From Celeribacter neptunius (GTDB taxonomy: Bacteria; Pseudomonadota; Alphaproteobacteria; Rhodobacterales; Rhodobacteraceae): 64,000 nucleotides of DNA. The DNA lies in contig NZ_FORH01000001.1 of the NCBI RefSeq assembly GCF_900113955.1, forward strand, positions 1,170,395-1,234,394, read 5' to 3'. This document shows, piece after piece, positions 22,913 to 32,016 of this stretch. The translations under genes were made by a program, and so were the position numbers. Positions within the stretch are counted from its first letter, which is position 1. Each line of letters opens with the position of its first letter. A model generated the notes under the pieces. The model saw only the letters and a list, made by a program, of their open reading frames with translations, had not been told where the DNA came from and did not search any database.

Positions 22913-25267
22913 TCACTTCGCCAGAAGGTTCGGCACGATGGTGACGATTTCCGGGAAGGTCCAAAGGATACCAAGCCCGATCACCTGAATGAGCACGAAG
23001 GGAATGATGCCCTTGTAGATGTGCCCTGTGGTCACCGAGGGCGGCGCCACGCCGCGCAGGTAGAACAGCGCAAAGCCGAAGGGCGGGGTCAGGAACGAGG
23101 TCTGAAGGTTGACCGCGATCATGATTGTCACCCATTTCGGGTCCATCGTGCCGCCGTAGATCACCGGGCCGACAATCGGCACCACGATGTAGATGATCTC
23201 CAGGAAGTCGAGGACAAAGCCCAGCACGAAGAGCACCAGCATGACCAGCAGGAAGACGGTGAACTCATTGTCGAAACTGCGCAGGAAGCTCTGGATGTAA
23301 TGTTCACCGCCAAAGGAGATCACCACCAGGTTCAGAAGCTGCGAACCGATCAGGATGGTGAAGACCATCGAGGTCACTTTTGCGGTCTCGCGCACCACGA
23401 TGCCCAGCGTCCCGTCGGAGAACAGCACCCAGCAGGCGTAGAGAATGCCGAACATGGCGTAGTAATAGGCACCGAGCGAGACCAGATAGGCCACCCAATC
23501 CTCGAACGGCACATTGCCCCGGCCCAGACGCAGGTCGAAATTCGACCCGATCAGGATCATCACGACCACGGCGAACGCCGCGCCGAGGATGATCTTGCCG
23601 GATTTATGATGATCCGCCAGTTTGCGATAGGCGGCCAGCAGCAGCGCACCACCGGCGCCGAGACCGGCGGCCGGCGTCGGGTTGGTCACACCGCCCAGGA
23701 TGGAGCCCAACACGGCGACGATCAGCACCAGCGGCGGGAAGACCACGCGGAACAGCTCGTTCTTGGCCAGACGTCCGGCAGCGGCTTTGAGCCCGTAGCC
23801 AAGCGCCAGGAAGGGGATCAGATAGATCACGAAGGCGGTGCCGGAGCTGGTCAGCGGGCCGACGAACAGCGCGTCCAATGCCAGAACGCCGACAAGCCCG
23901 GCCACGCCGATCAGCAGCGGACGCGGATCGGCCGAGGGGGAGACGCCGCGCCCGAAGGCCAGCACCAGCGACAACAGCACCATGATGGACAAGAGCCCGC
24001 CACCGAGTTTCGGCGCATTGATCACGGCCTCTTTGGTCAGGGCTTCGATCTCTTCCGGGGTGCGCTGCACGCTTTGCTGCGCGCCGCCCGAAGCCTCGAT
24101 CGCGGCCTGCTCGGAGACGGCCTGATCCCAGGCCCCCTGCCCGTGCAGCTCGATCATCGCCACCTGACATTGCTCGGACACATTGGTGCGCAAAGAGGCC
24201 TGTGCGCCGGATTCGGTATATTCGGACACGAGGATGGTCTGCGACCCGGAGATCCCGACCTGACCGGACAGGATCGCCCCGCCGATCAGCAGCACCGGCA
24301 CGGCGAGGAACCACAAAAGACCTTCGCGACGGGTGATGCTCTCGTGGCTGGTGTGCTCGAGATGCACCGGCGGTGCCTTGTGCGGGTTGAACATGGCAAA
24401 GCCGAAGGCGTAGAGCGCATAGAGCCCGGCGAGGAAGATCCCCGGCACCATGGCCGCCTGGAACAGCGTGCCGACCGAGACCACGGCGGGCTCGCCGAGA
24501 TAGGTCAGCGCATCGGTACAGCCAACGGCCTGCGCCCGGGCTTCCTGTGCCGCGGAATAGAGATCGCCCGCGAGCGTGCCCAGAAGCACGATGACGATCG
24601 ACGGCGGGATGATCTGCCCCAGCGTACCGGAGGCGGCGATGACACCGGTGGCGAGCTGCGGCGAATAGCCATGCCGCAGCATGGTCGGCAGGGACAGCAG
24701 GCCCATGGTGACCACGGTGGCGCCCACGATGCCGGTGGAGGCGGCGAGGAAGGCGCCGACGATGACCACGGAGACCGCCAGACCGCCGGGCAGCGGCCCG
24801 AAGACCCGCGCCATGGTGGTCAGAAGGTCATTGGCGATCTTCGAACGCTCGAGCACGATCCCCATCATCACGAACATCAGAACCGCCAGGAGCGTCTCGA
24901 TCGAGGCGCCGGCAAAGACGCGTTCGTTCATCCGGTTGACGATGAAGGACAGGTTGCGATCGACCGCCTGTTCCCAACCGCCCGGGAACAGGGACTCGGT
25001 ATAGGTTGGCAGATCCGGATATCTGAAATGCGAGATCGTCACCGGATTGATGCCGTTGCTGACGAGGTCGCGATAGGCCTGCGAGCCGGTATCGATCGCC
25101 TCATGGACAAGAATCCCTGCGCCGTCCAGAGCGGCGATGATCCCAAAGGACATGAGCCCGGCCCCGCCGATGGCGAAGGCCACCGGAAAGCCGGTGAGAA
25201 TTCCGCTGAACAGGCAGAGGAATACGATGATGAGGCCGATTTCTACGCCATCAAGTCCGAATAACAT
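22913..25267 (-). CDS. TRAP transporter large permease (DctM-type, enlarged, 784 aa)
   Basis: DctM signatures are clear: 'VFLCLFSGILTGFPVAFAIGG' at the N-terminus, 'GVIAASGTLGQIIPPSIVIVLLGTLAGDLYSAA' near residue 215, 'GSILGGVTNPTPAAGLGAGGALLLAAY' near 535, and 'VNLQTSFLTPPFGFALFYLRGVAP' near 735. Typical DctM proteins have about 425 residues; this one has 784 because of an extra loop of about 60 residues after the first helices and an insertion of about 200 residues (roughly 315-510) holding a soluble segment and further helices. It moves substrate with a Na+ gradient together with the small permease and binding protein upstream. Small permease and large permease are 17 bp apart. Confidence 0.9.
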   Translation of the reverse strand: MLFGLDGVEIGLIIVFLCLFSGILTGFPVAFAIGGAGLMSFGIIAALDGAGILVHEAIDTGSQAYRDLVSNGINPVTISHFRYPDLPTYTESLFPGGWEQAVDRNLSFIVNRMNERVFAGASIETLLAVLMFVMMGIVLERSKIANDLLTTMARVFGPLPGGLAVSVVIVGAFLAASTGIVGATVVTMGLLSLPTMLRHGYSPQLATGVIAASGTLGQIIPPSIVIVLLGTLAGDLYSAAQEARAQAVGCTDALTYLGEPAVVSVGTLFQAAMVPGIFLAGLYALYAFGFAMFNPHKAPPVHLEHTSHESITRREGLLWFLAVPVLLIGGAILSGQVGISGSQTILVSEYTESGAQASLRTNVSEQCQVAMIELHGQGAWDQAVSEQAAIEASGGAQQSVQRTPEEIEALTKEAVINAPKLGGGLLSIMVLLSLVLAFGRGVSPSADPRPLLIGVAGLVGVLALDALFVGPLTSSGTAFVIYLIPFLALGYGLKAAAGRLAKNELFRVVFPPLVLIVAVLGSILGGVTNPTPAAGLGAGGALLLAAYRKLADHHKSGKIILGAAFAVVVMILIGSNFDLRLGRGNVPFEDWVAYLVSLGAYYYAMFGILYACWVLFSDGTLGIVVRETAKVTSMVFTILIGSQLLNLVVISFGGEHYIQSFLRSFDNEFTVFLLVMLVLFVLGFVLDFLEIIYIVVPIVGPVIYGGTMDPKWVTIMIAVNLQTSFLTPPFGFALFYLRGVAPPSVTTGHIYKGIIPFVLIQVIGLGILWTFPEIVTIVPNLLAK

Positions 25268-25284
25268 CTCTATCTGCCCTTATC

Positions 25285-26214
25285 TTAATGTGTGCCTTCG
25301 AAGGCTTCTTCGCCTTCACCGAGCGTATCCTTGTCGAGATATTTCCCGGCGCTCTCCTCGCCCTCGAGGAATTCGAGATAGGAGCGGTAGAAGAAGCCCA
25401 GGGCCTGCAGGATCACCAGGGTGAGGAAGCAGAGCATCAGGATCTTGAACAGGAAATAACCGTTGAAACCGTTGGCCGAGAAAGACACGGTCTCGACGTT
25501 CCATTTGACGATGCGCGATTTCATCAGCATGCGCTCGAGCGCATCCGAGGCCGAGACTTTCGGCGTGATCAGGTGCCGCCAGAGAAAGAACCAGGCGTAC
25601 ATCCAAGTCAGAAGCGCCACCGGCAGCATGAAGAACAGCGACCCGAACATGTCGATGGCGCGTTTGGTGCGGTGTTTGACCCCGGCATAGATCAGATCGA
25701 CGCGGACATGGCTGCCCTGCACGAAAGCGTAGGAGACACAGAGCGCCACGACCAGCGCATTCTCGAACTTGAGGCTTTCGGAGAACCAGCCCACCGACTG
25801 GGTGAAACCGCCGCCGAAGGGCGACACCGTGATCTCGCCCTGACGGAAGATCGACTGCAGGAACACCACCATGATCTGTTGCAACACCATCAGAAGACCG
25901 GCCCAGGCGGCGAAGCGGCCGGTGGTGTTGGAGATTTTTTCGATCCCGCGCACCACGGCCCAGAGAAACGGACGATGCAGAAACCCGATGATCGAGATCA
26001 CGATCACCAGGTCGAGAAACACGAACAACAGCTCTTTCGAGCCGCCGTAATACACGAAGCGCAACAGGCTTTCCTTGTTCGACCAGTCGAGCCAGAGGCC
26101 CGGATGCAGGATCGCCTGAATGATATGCCAAAACCCGAGCCCGAGATTGACGACGAGGCTCACCACCGCGTCCGCCACCAGGCCCAGAAAAGACGTGCCG
26201 GCTTGTTCTTCCAT
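25285..26214 (-). CDS. TRAP transporter small permease (DctQ-type, 309 aa)
   Basis: The protein has several membrane helices (LVVNLGLGFWHIIQAIL, LLFVFLDLVIVISIIGFLH, GLLMVLQQIMVVFLQSIF and a final pair) with the DctQ-like charged motif 'YAFVQGSHVRVDLIYAGV' near residue 160. It is longer than a typical DctQ (about 170 residues) and pairs with the equally enlarged permease that follows. The start at 26214 is backed by the GGAAGGGGG ribosome site. A hairpin and a 16-bp palindrome separate it from the binding-protein gene, so it is probably translated at lower levels than that protein. Confidence 0.85.
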   Translation of the reverse strand: MEEQAGTSFLGLVADAVVSLVVNLGLGFWHIIQAILHPGLWLDWSNKESLLRFVYYGGSKELLFVFLDLVIVISIIGFLHRPFLWAVVRGIEKISNTTGRFAAWAGLLMVLQQIMVVFLQSIFRQGEITVSPFGGGFTQSVGWFSESLKFENALVVALCVSYAFVQGSHVRVDLIYAGVKHRTKRAIDMFGSLFFMLPVALLTWMYAWFFLWRHLITPKVSASDALERMLMKSRIVKWNVETVSFSANGFNGYFLFKILMLCFLTLVILQALGFFYRSYLEFLEGEESAGKYLDKDTLGEGEEAFEGTH

Positions 26215-26246
26215 GTCGTCTGCCCCCTTCCCGAACCGCAAACGCG

Positions 26247-26262
26247 GAACGTTCGAACGTTC
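26247..26262. repeat. 16-bp palindrome GAACGTTCGAACGTTC
   Basis: This perfect palindrome lies 33 bp upstream of the small permease start in the takP-like/small permease gap. It consists of alternating GAAC and GTTC tetramers. The spacing (N4) does not match the alphaproteobacterial LexA box GTTC-N7-GTTC. Role unknown. Confidence 0.5.
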
Positions 26263-26344
26263 TTTTGCTGTGTCTTTACGTGAATTTTATGCTGTCGCGC
26301 TGCCTTACGCCTCTCGACCGGGGAGGACAACGCGAAAAGGGCGA

Positions 26345-26371
26345 AAATGCGCGCGAGACCCGCGCGCATTT
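26345..26371 (-). terminator. Intra-operon hairpin after the binding-protein gene
   Basis: AAATGCGCGCG / CGCGCGCATTT is a perfect 11-bp inverted repeat 28 bp after the binding-protein stop. A second short palindrome (GATCTTT-CA-AAAGATC) overlaps the stop codon. Such hairpins commonly keep the binding protein more abundant than the permeases. Confidence 0.7.
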
Positions 26372-26398
26372 CGCGTTTTTTACCGATCTTTCAAAAGA

Positions 26399-27496
26399 TC
26401 ACTCCGCCTGAGCCGCCATCACACGGTCACGTTGCGGGGTGTAGTTGCCGTCGGAGCGGCCGATCCAGGCCGAGGTCTGCGCCATGGAGGCCTCGTAATG
26501 GGTACGGATTTCCGCGAAGATCTCGTCATCCATATAGCCGTCGAGCACTTCTTTCGCGGCGTTGCCGAAGGCGGTCCAGATGTCGTCGGAGAATTCCTTG
26601 AGCTGGGTGCCGCCCTGGATCAGGCGCTGCAAGGCCGGGCCGTTGTTCGAGACGAACAGCGCGTAATTGTGCTGGTGGCACTCGTTCGAGGCGATCTCGA
26701 TGGCCTTCTGCTGCATCGGGCTCAGGCTCTCGAACACTTCGAGGTTCGAGGTCACGCAGAGCGCCGCGCCCGGCTCGTGGAAACCGGCCGGATAGTAGAA
26801 GTCACAGACTTCCTGCAGGCCGAGTTTCTCATCCGACCACGGGCCGATCCATTCGGTGCCGTCGAGCGCGCCGGAGGACAGGGCCTGATAGATCTCGCCG
26901 CCCGGCAGAACCTGCACGGAAGCACCGAGTTTCGACACGGTTTCACCGCCGAGGCCCGGCATGCGGAATTTGAGACCCTGGAAGTCGGAGGGAGAGGTGA
27001 TTTCCTTGCGGAACCAGCCGCCACCCTGCCCCCCGGTCTGACCGGCGATGAAGCCTTTGAGACCGAAGATCTCGCCGAGCTTGTGGTGCAGTTCCATACC
27101 GCCCATGGAATAGTACCAGACCATCATCTCGGGCGCGGTCATGCCGAAGGGCACGGTGGTGAAATAGGCGAGTGCCGGGTGCTGGCCGGTGAAGTAATAT
27201 TCACAGCCATGATACATGTCGGCCTGACCGGCGGTCACGGCATCGAACACCTCGAGCCCGCCGACGAGTTCGCCCGCGGCCTTGGCATCGATGGTGAGCT
27301 GACCATCGGTGAGCGCGTCAACATTGGCAGCGAAACGCTCGACCGAGTCCCAGACGCCGGCGAGGCCGCGCGGCCAGGTGGTGACCATGGTCAGGGTGCG
27401 TTTGCCCTGCGCATACATCGGGGCTGCCAGTGTCGAGGCAGCAGCGGCAGACGCGCCGCCCAGAGCGGACGTTTTCAGAAAAGAACGACGATCCAT
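26399..27496 (-). CDS. TakP-like TRAP substrate-binding protein (DctP family), copy 1
   Basis: The 365-residue protein has a Tat-type signal (DRRSFLK at residues 2-8, cleavage near APMYAQ) and the DctP fold. The conserved Arg of TRAP receptors is R178 in KFRMPGLGG, and DGTEWIGPW at 212-220 resembles the Glu-Trp cation/carboxylate site of the Rhodobacter alpha-keto acid receptor TakP. This suggests a monocarboxylate or 2-oxoacid ligand (inference). GGAGGAAA precedes the ATG. Small and large permease genes follow; a two-component system is divergent. A paralogue with the same first 38 residues is encoded at 33862-34959. Confidence 0.92.
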   Translation of the reverse strand: MDRRSFLKTSALGGASAAAASTLAAPMYAQGKRTLTMVTTWPRGLAGVWDSVERFAANVDALTDGQLTIDAKAAGELVGGLEVFDAVTAGQADMYHGCEYYFTGQHPALAYFTTVPFGMTAPEMMVWYYSMGGMELHHKLGEIFGLKGFIAGQTGGQGGGWFRKEITSPSDFQGLKFRMPGLGGETVSKLGASVQVLPGGEIYQALSSGALDGTEWIGPWSDEKLGLQEVCDFYYPAGFHEPGAALCVTSNLEVFESLSPMQQKAIEIASNECHQHNYALFVSNNGPALQRLIQGGTQLKEFSDDIWTAFGNAAKEVLDGYMDDEIFAEIRTHYEASMAQTSAWIGRSDGNYTPQRDRVMAAQAE

Positions 27497-27962
27497 AGAT
27501 GGTTTCCTCCCAAGATTGTCTATGGCGATTTTTGGCTCCTCCAGCCCTGCCCCCGCCGATCCGATCCTGTCCGGGAATTTCCGCGCTCTCGGGATACCTC
27601 CGGCAAAACCGGCCCCTTCCCCGAAATCTTTCCCCTCGGACATGGCATCGCACCGGCCAAAGCCGGACCAAATTCGTGTGTTAACGTTATCGGCAGGCGG
27701 GCGCAGATCAAATACCCAACATTACGCAGAGCGAGGTATTTTATGACGCAGGGGGTGCGAAAATGGCAATATTCATGCCAGGACACCCCACATTCGCGCA
27801 CGATTGACGGGTTGGCCGGGGACGCTATTCTACGATTCGTCTGAGTTTCCGCCCCGAAACGCGTCCGGAACGCGCCTTTGGCCGTGGTGTTCGGGTGCCC
27901 TCCAAGGCCCTGCGGGGTCATGTCGACCTTCGAGTAAATCCCTTGCGAGCCCCCGGACCCGG
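27497..27962. promoter_or_regulatory. Divergent control region between TRAP operon and sensor kinase gene
   Basis: This 466-bp gap has no supported gene. It includes TGGCA-N7-TGCCA at 27764-27780 and AT-richer DNA at about 27680-27780, where promoters for both directions could lie. The response regulator encoded by the adjacent pair is the likely binder (inference). Confidence 0.5.
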
Positions 27963-29393
27963 ATGACACGCCTGCTGCCCAGCTTCATCAGTGACATGAC
28001 CTATGCGCGCAAGCTCTTCGTCTTGGCGACACTGCCGCTCGTGCTCTCGGTCCTGGCGATCGCCGTCGTCGTGGCGCATCAGTCGAAAGCCATGGCCGAA
28101 CGCGAGATCGCCGATCTCGAAGCCCAGCTGATCACCGCCAAGAAACAGGAACTGCAGAACTATCTGCAGCTGGCCCGCGCCTCGATCACAGCCGAATACA
28201 ACCCGGCCCCGCCCGACGACGAAGAGGCCAAGACCAAGGTGACACAGATCCTCGCAGCGATGACCTATGGCAGCGAAGGCTATTTCTTCGTCTATACCTA
28301 TGACGGGGTGAATCTCGTGGCGCCGCGCCAGACCCGGCTCATCACCCACAACTGGTCAGGTCTGAGCGACAGCCAGGGCACGCCCGTGGTCGATGAGCTG
28401 ATCCGGCAGGCGCGGCGCGGCGGCGGCTTCCACAGCTATCTCTGGCCCAAGCCCTCGACCGGCGAGGAGGCACAGATGATGACCTATGTGATCGGCTTGC
28501 AGGACTGGCAATGGGCGATCGGCACCGGCGTGTTCATCGACGATGTGCTGACCTCGGTGGCGGCGGCCCGGGCCGAGGTCAAGGCACGGGTGCGCCGCAC
28601 CTTCGGCTATATCGGTGCGATCACCATGGCCGCGGTGCTTCTGGTCTTCATGTCTGGGGTGACGATCACCATTCACGAACGCCGTCTGGCCGATGCCAAG
28701 CTCAAGGAACTGACCCAGCGCATCTTTGACACCCAGGAAGAGGAACGCGGCCGGGTGGCGCGCGAGTTGCATGACGGGATCAGCCAGATCCTCGTCGGCG
28801 TGCGCTATGCGCTGGAACTGGCGCGACGGCAGCTCAAGAGCGGTGATCCCAAGGGCCCCGCCAGTCTCGACCGCAGTTTCGACATGCTCGGCGGCGCGAT
28901 TTCCGAAGTGCGGCGGATCTCGCGCGATTTGCGGCCCGGCGTGCTGGACGATCTCGGCCTCGGCCCGGCGCTCAAGGCGCTGGCGGAAGAGTTCGAGAAA
29001 CGCACCGGCATCCGGACCGAGCTCGAGACTGTGGTGTTCCGCAACCGGCTCGACGAAGAGGCGCGGATCGCGCTGTTTCGCATCGCCCAGGAGGCGTTGA
29101 CCAATATCGAACGCCATGCCGGCGCCACCGAGGTCTCGATCAAGCTCGCCGGGCATCGCACCGGCGCGACGCTGCTGATCTGCGACAACGGCCGCGGTTT
29201 CACCCCGAGCGAGACCAACGGTCACGGCATCGGGCTCAGAAACATGGCGGAACGGATGGAACAGCTCGACGGCCACCTGACGATCACGCCCCGTCACCCC
29301 GGCACCTCCATTGACGCAACCGTGCCGTTGAAGCATATCCTTCCGCCCGCGACCTCCGGTCGTCCCCCTGCCCCGATAGGAAGCGCCAGATGA
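27963..29393 (+). CDS. Cache-domain sensor histidine kinase (NarL/DegS type)
   Basis: The 476-residue protein has an N-terminal membrane helix (residues about 19-40), a periplasmic single Cache domain (about 45-200, with 'TYGSEGYFFVYTYDGVNLVAPRQ' and 'YVIGLQDWQWAIGTGVFIDDV'), a second membrane helix (about 218-240), a HisKA_3 dimerisation domain with the phospho-acceptor in ARELHDGISQ, and a HATPase domain (AQEALTNIERH, DNGRGF, GIGLRNMAERM). Cache domains often bind small carboxylates, consistent with control of the divergent TRAP transporter. The upstream start has no strong ribosome site; MTYARK at 27996 is an alternative. It overlaps the regulator gene by ATGA. Confidence 0.9.
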   Translation: MTRLLPSFISDMTYARKLFVLATLPLVLSVLAIAVVVAHQSKAMAEREIADLEAQLITAKKQELQNYLQLARASITAEYNPAPPDDEEAKTKVTQILAAMTYGSEGYFFVYTYDGVNLVAPRQTRLITHNWSGLSDSQGTPVVDELIRQARRGGGFHSYLWPKPSTGEEAQMMTYVIGLQDWQWAIGTGVFIDDVLTSVAAARAEVKARVRRTFGYIGAITMAAVLLVFMSGVTITIHERRLADAKLKELTQRIFDTQEEERGRVARELHDGISQILVGVRYALELARRQLKSGDPKGPASLDRSFDMLGGAISEVRRISRDLRPGVLDDLGLGPALKALAEEFEKRTGIRTELETVVFRNRLDEEARIALFRIAQEALTNIERHAGATEVSIKLAGHRTGATLLICDNGRGFTPSETNGHGIGLRNMAERMEQLDGHLTITPRHPGTSIDATVPLKHILPPATSGRPPAPIGSAR

Positions 29394-30052
29394 GTGAGCA
29401 ATCGATCCCTGTCCAGCCAACCCGTGTCCTCATTGTCGACGACCACCCGATGGTGGCTGAAGGCATCCGCGCATTGCTCGAGACCTTCGAGGATATCGAG
29501 GTCGTCGGCACGCTGTGCAACGGGCGCGAGGCTGTCGATCGGGTCGAGGCGCTCACCCCCGATGTGGTGCTCATGGATCTGAACATGCCGCAGATGGGCG
29601 GGCTGACCGCAACGGAGCTCCTGCTCGAACGCCTCCCGGACACCCGCATCCTGATCCTGTCGATGCATGACAGCCCGGAATATATCGGCGCGGCGCTGTC
29701 GCATGGCGCCATGGGCTATGTGCTCAAGGATGTGCCGACCGAAGACGTCAAGGATGCGATCGACGCGGTGATGCGTGGCGAGCAATATCTTTGCGATGGC
29801 GCACAGGCCGCCATGAAACCGGCAAAGATCCGCGACGGGCGTGAACCTCTGACCGACCGGGAGACAACGATCCTACTGGAGCTCGCCCAGGGCAAGTCGA
29901 ACAAGGAAGTCGCCTGTGCCCTGGAGATTTCCGTGCGCACGGTGGAGACCCATCGCAAGAACCTCAAACGCAAGCTGGGGATTTCCTCGACAGCAGGTCT
30001 GACCCGCTACGCCATGGAACACGGGGTGTTGCAGGGCACGGGCCGGTTCTAG
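29390..30052 (+). CDS. NarL/LuxR-family response regulator
   Basis: The 220-residue protein has a receiver domain with the acidic pair at residues 17-18 (VDDHP), phosphorylation site D63 in LMDLNMPQ, and a conserved lysine in VLKDVP, followed by a LuxR-type helix-turn-helix (TDRETTILLELAQGKSNKEVACALEISVRTVETHRKNLKRKLG). It is translationally coupled to the Cache kinase. The pair most likely senses an organic acid and activates the divergent TRAP operon. Confidence 0.93.
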   Translation: MSEQSIPVQPTRVLIVDDHPMVAEGIRALLETFEDIEVVGTLCNGREAVDRVEALTPDVVLMDLNMPQMGGLTATELLLERLPDTRILILSMHDSPEYIGAALSHGAMGYVLKDVPTEDVKDAIDAVMRGEQYLCDGAQAAMKPAKIRDGREPLTDRETTILLELAQGKSNKEVACALEISVRTVETHRKNLKRKLGISSTAGLTRYAMEHGVLQGTGRF

Positions 30053-30069
30053 GCACTCGCGGACCCGGC

Positions 30070-32016
30070 TCAGGCCGGGCTGGCCGGCATCTCAGGGCCC
30101 GGCGAAAAAGCCGGCTGTGGCGACGGCAATCCCGCAGCGTTTTTCCGGAACAGCGCGAACACCTCACGGCGCGGCACCACCGGCCTCGCGCGCGACCCCA
30201 GAACCGAGGCGACGGGCGCATGGCGCAGCGCCGGCAGGACCGCAAACAGACTGTCGCGCAATTCCGGCGCCAGCATGATCAGCGCCTGCGGCCCCGGGTA
30301 GAAGCTCTCACTGGCGACACCATTGGCAAAAAGCACCTCGTGGCGGGCACAGAGCAGATGGATATAGGTGACCTCGCGGCGCCCCTGGGCCACCCGCGCC
30401 AGCGGCGTCTCGGCCAGATGGCGGGCGCGGAGAAAGCGTTCTTTCCCGTCATTGTCCCGGCGCATCACGCAATGCTGCGGCGAGACCAGAAGCGGGCGAT
30501 CCGCCCCCAGCGCCCCGGCGCGGATCAGCACCGGGCGGAGTTTCGGCCGGGCCAAAAGTGCCGCGCGATCAAGATGTGACGCGCCAATCCACAGCACCGG
30601 CTGGGCGCCATGATCGGCGGTGATCACCATATCCCCGGGGCGCAGCGTCTCCACCGGGCGTTCGCCCTCCGGCGTCAGGATGCCGGTGCCCTCGGTGAAA
30701 CAGGTCACGCCGGTGTTCTCGGTGGTGAAGAACGCGCTGTTGGCCGAGGCGCCTGAGAAGGTGAGCGAGCCGGTGCCGAACTGCAGATTGTCGGAATAAT
30801 CGACATCGCCGACCCCGTCATTCGACTGGTTCAGAATGCCGTCGTCGGCCTGGTCGGCATAGAGCTCCCAGATGTCGTCGTAGAAGCCCGACAGGTCGAT
30901 GAAATCATTGTTCGTGCTGTCGCCATCCGCGAGCGTGCCGGTGTTGCCGCTGTTGAAATCGGTGATGATGTCGGAGCCGTCGCCGACATTGTAGATGAAC
31001 GTGTCATTGCCGAGCCCGCCGGTCAGCGTGTCATTGCCGGTGCCGCCGACGATGGTGTCGTCGCCCGAGCCCGCGGTGATGTCGTCATTGCCGGCGCCAC
31101 CGTCGAGATAGAGCCCGGAATTGTCGGCCGAAGCATCGATCGTGTCGCCGCCGCTGCCGGTGATGATCGCCTCGATATTGTCGAAGGTGACGGTGTTGGT
31201 ACCGTCGCTGACCGTGCCGTCCTCCGGCGCGGTGAAGGTGACGGTGAGCGGCGCCGAGACGGCGGAGAAATCGAGCGTATCCGTGCCGGTGCCAGTGCCG
31301 TCCCAGTCATCGCCATAGACGATGTCATTGCCCCAACCGTCGTCGAAATAGAAGGTGTCGTCGCCCTCGCCGCCGGCGATCTCATCATTGCCGCCACCAC
31401 CAGTGATTGAATCATTCCCGGCATCCCCGAAAATGTAATCATCCCCACTGGTGATCTGATCCCCCTCGGCATCGGTATAGCCGACCCCCATCGTGTCATC
31501 GCCAGCCGTGCCGTCGACCACAGACGCATATTGAGCCGTATAGCGATCCGCTGTGAGCACATTGTTCGAAGAACTGACACTGTCGAAGGTCAGGGACTGG
31601 ATCGGCTTGGCTTCGAGGGCAGCATCGTAGGCGCCGTAGCTCGACGAGGGCGCGAGATAGAGATTGCCAGCCGTATCCTGAAACACGATGGCCTGCACAC
31701 CGGCAGTGGTCCCGTCCACATAGGTGATGGTCGCATTGTAGATGACGACCGTATCCATGGTGTGATCCGGTCCGCCATTGATGCGGAACGTATCGTTGGA
31801 GGAGAAGTTGTCGGTGTCATAGGCCCAGTTGCGCGCGCCGCCGGAATAGCCGGTGGACCCGGGCGAGAAGCTCTCGACATTGTCGTAAAGCGGGGTGCCG
31901 CTGCTGCCGACTGTGGTGCCGACGAGCGCGGCGGCGTTTTCCGCACTCTCGTTGCCCTCGGTCGGATCGAGCGCCGGCCCGGTGCCGAGATAGAGAACGT
32001 CGAATGTCGTCGACAT
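30070..32016 (-). CDS. Hint domain protein with RTX-type calcium-binding repeats
   Basis: This 648-residue protein has an N-terminal beta-rich region (1-165), two blocks of RTX nonapeptide repeats (about 168-225 and 305-345, GGxGND pattern), and a C-terminal Hint domain starting at C439 (CFTEGTGILTPEGERPVETLRPGDMV). Hint domains of this kind are very common in Rhodobacteraceae surface or secreted proteins, sometimes with self-cleavage. There is no N-terminal signal peptide, which fits type I secretion. After the Hint core a basic tail of about 80 residues follows. No ABC or HlyD export genes adjoin it. The function is unknown. Confidence 0.88.
   Translation of the reverse strand: MSTTFDVLYLGTGPALDPTEGNESAENAAALVGTTVGSSGTPLYDNVESFSPGSTGYSGGARNWAYDTDNFSSNDTFRINGGPDHTMDTVVIYNATITYVDGTTAGVQAIVFQDTAGNLYLAPSSSYGAYDAALEAKPIQSLTFDSVSSSNNVLTADRYTAQYASVVDGTAGDDTMGVGYTDAEGDQITSGDDYIFGDAGNDSITGGGGNDEIAGGEGDDTFYFDDGWGNDIVYGDDWDGTGTGTDTLDFSAVSAPLTVTFTAPEDGTVSDGTNTVTFDNIEAIITGSGGDTIDASADNSGLYLDGGAGNDDITAGSGDDTIVGGTGNDTLTGGLGNDTFIYNVGDGSDIITDFNSGNTGTLADGDSTNNDFIDLSGFYDDIWELYADQADDGILNQSNDGVGDVDYSDNLQFGTGSLTFSGASANSAFFTTENTGVTCFTEGTGILTPEGERPVETLRPGDMVITADHGAQPVLWIGASHLDRAALLARPKLRPVLIRAGALGADRPLLVSPQHCVMRRDNDGKERFLRARHLAETPLARVAQGRREVTYIHLLCARHEVLFANGVASESFYPGPQALIMLAPELRDSLFAVLPALRHAPVASVLGSRARPVVPRREVFALFRKNAAGLPSPQPAFSPGPEMPASPA

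Noticed and set aside
22775-25264. Long open frame opposite the TRAP large permease
   Set aside because: The composition (His/Asp/Gln/Arg-rich) is that of an antisense frame, and the permease on the other strand is unmistakable.
26247-26262. LexA (SOS) box
   Set aside because: The GAAC and GTTC elements are spaced by four bases, not seven as in the alphaproteobacterial LexA site.
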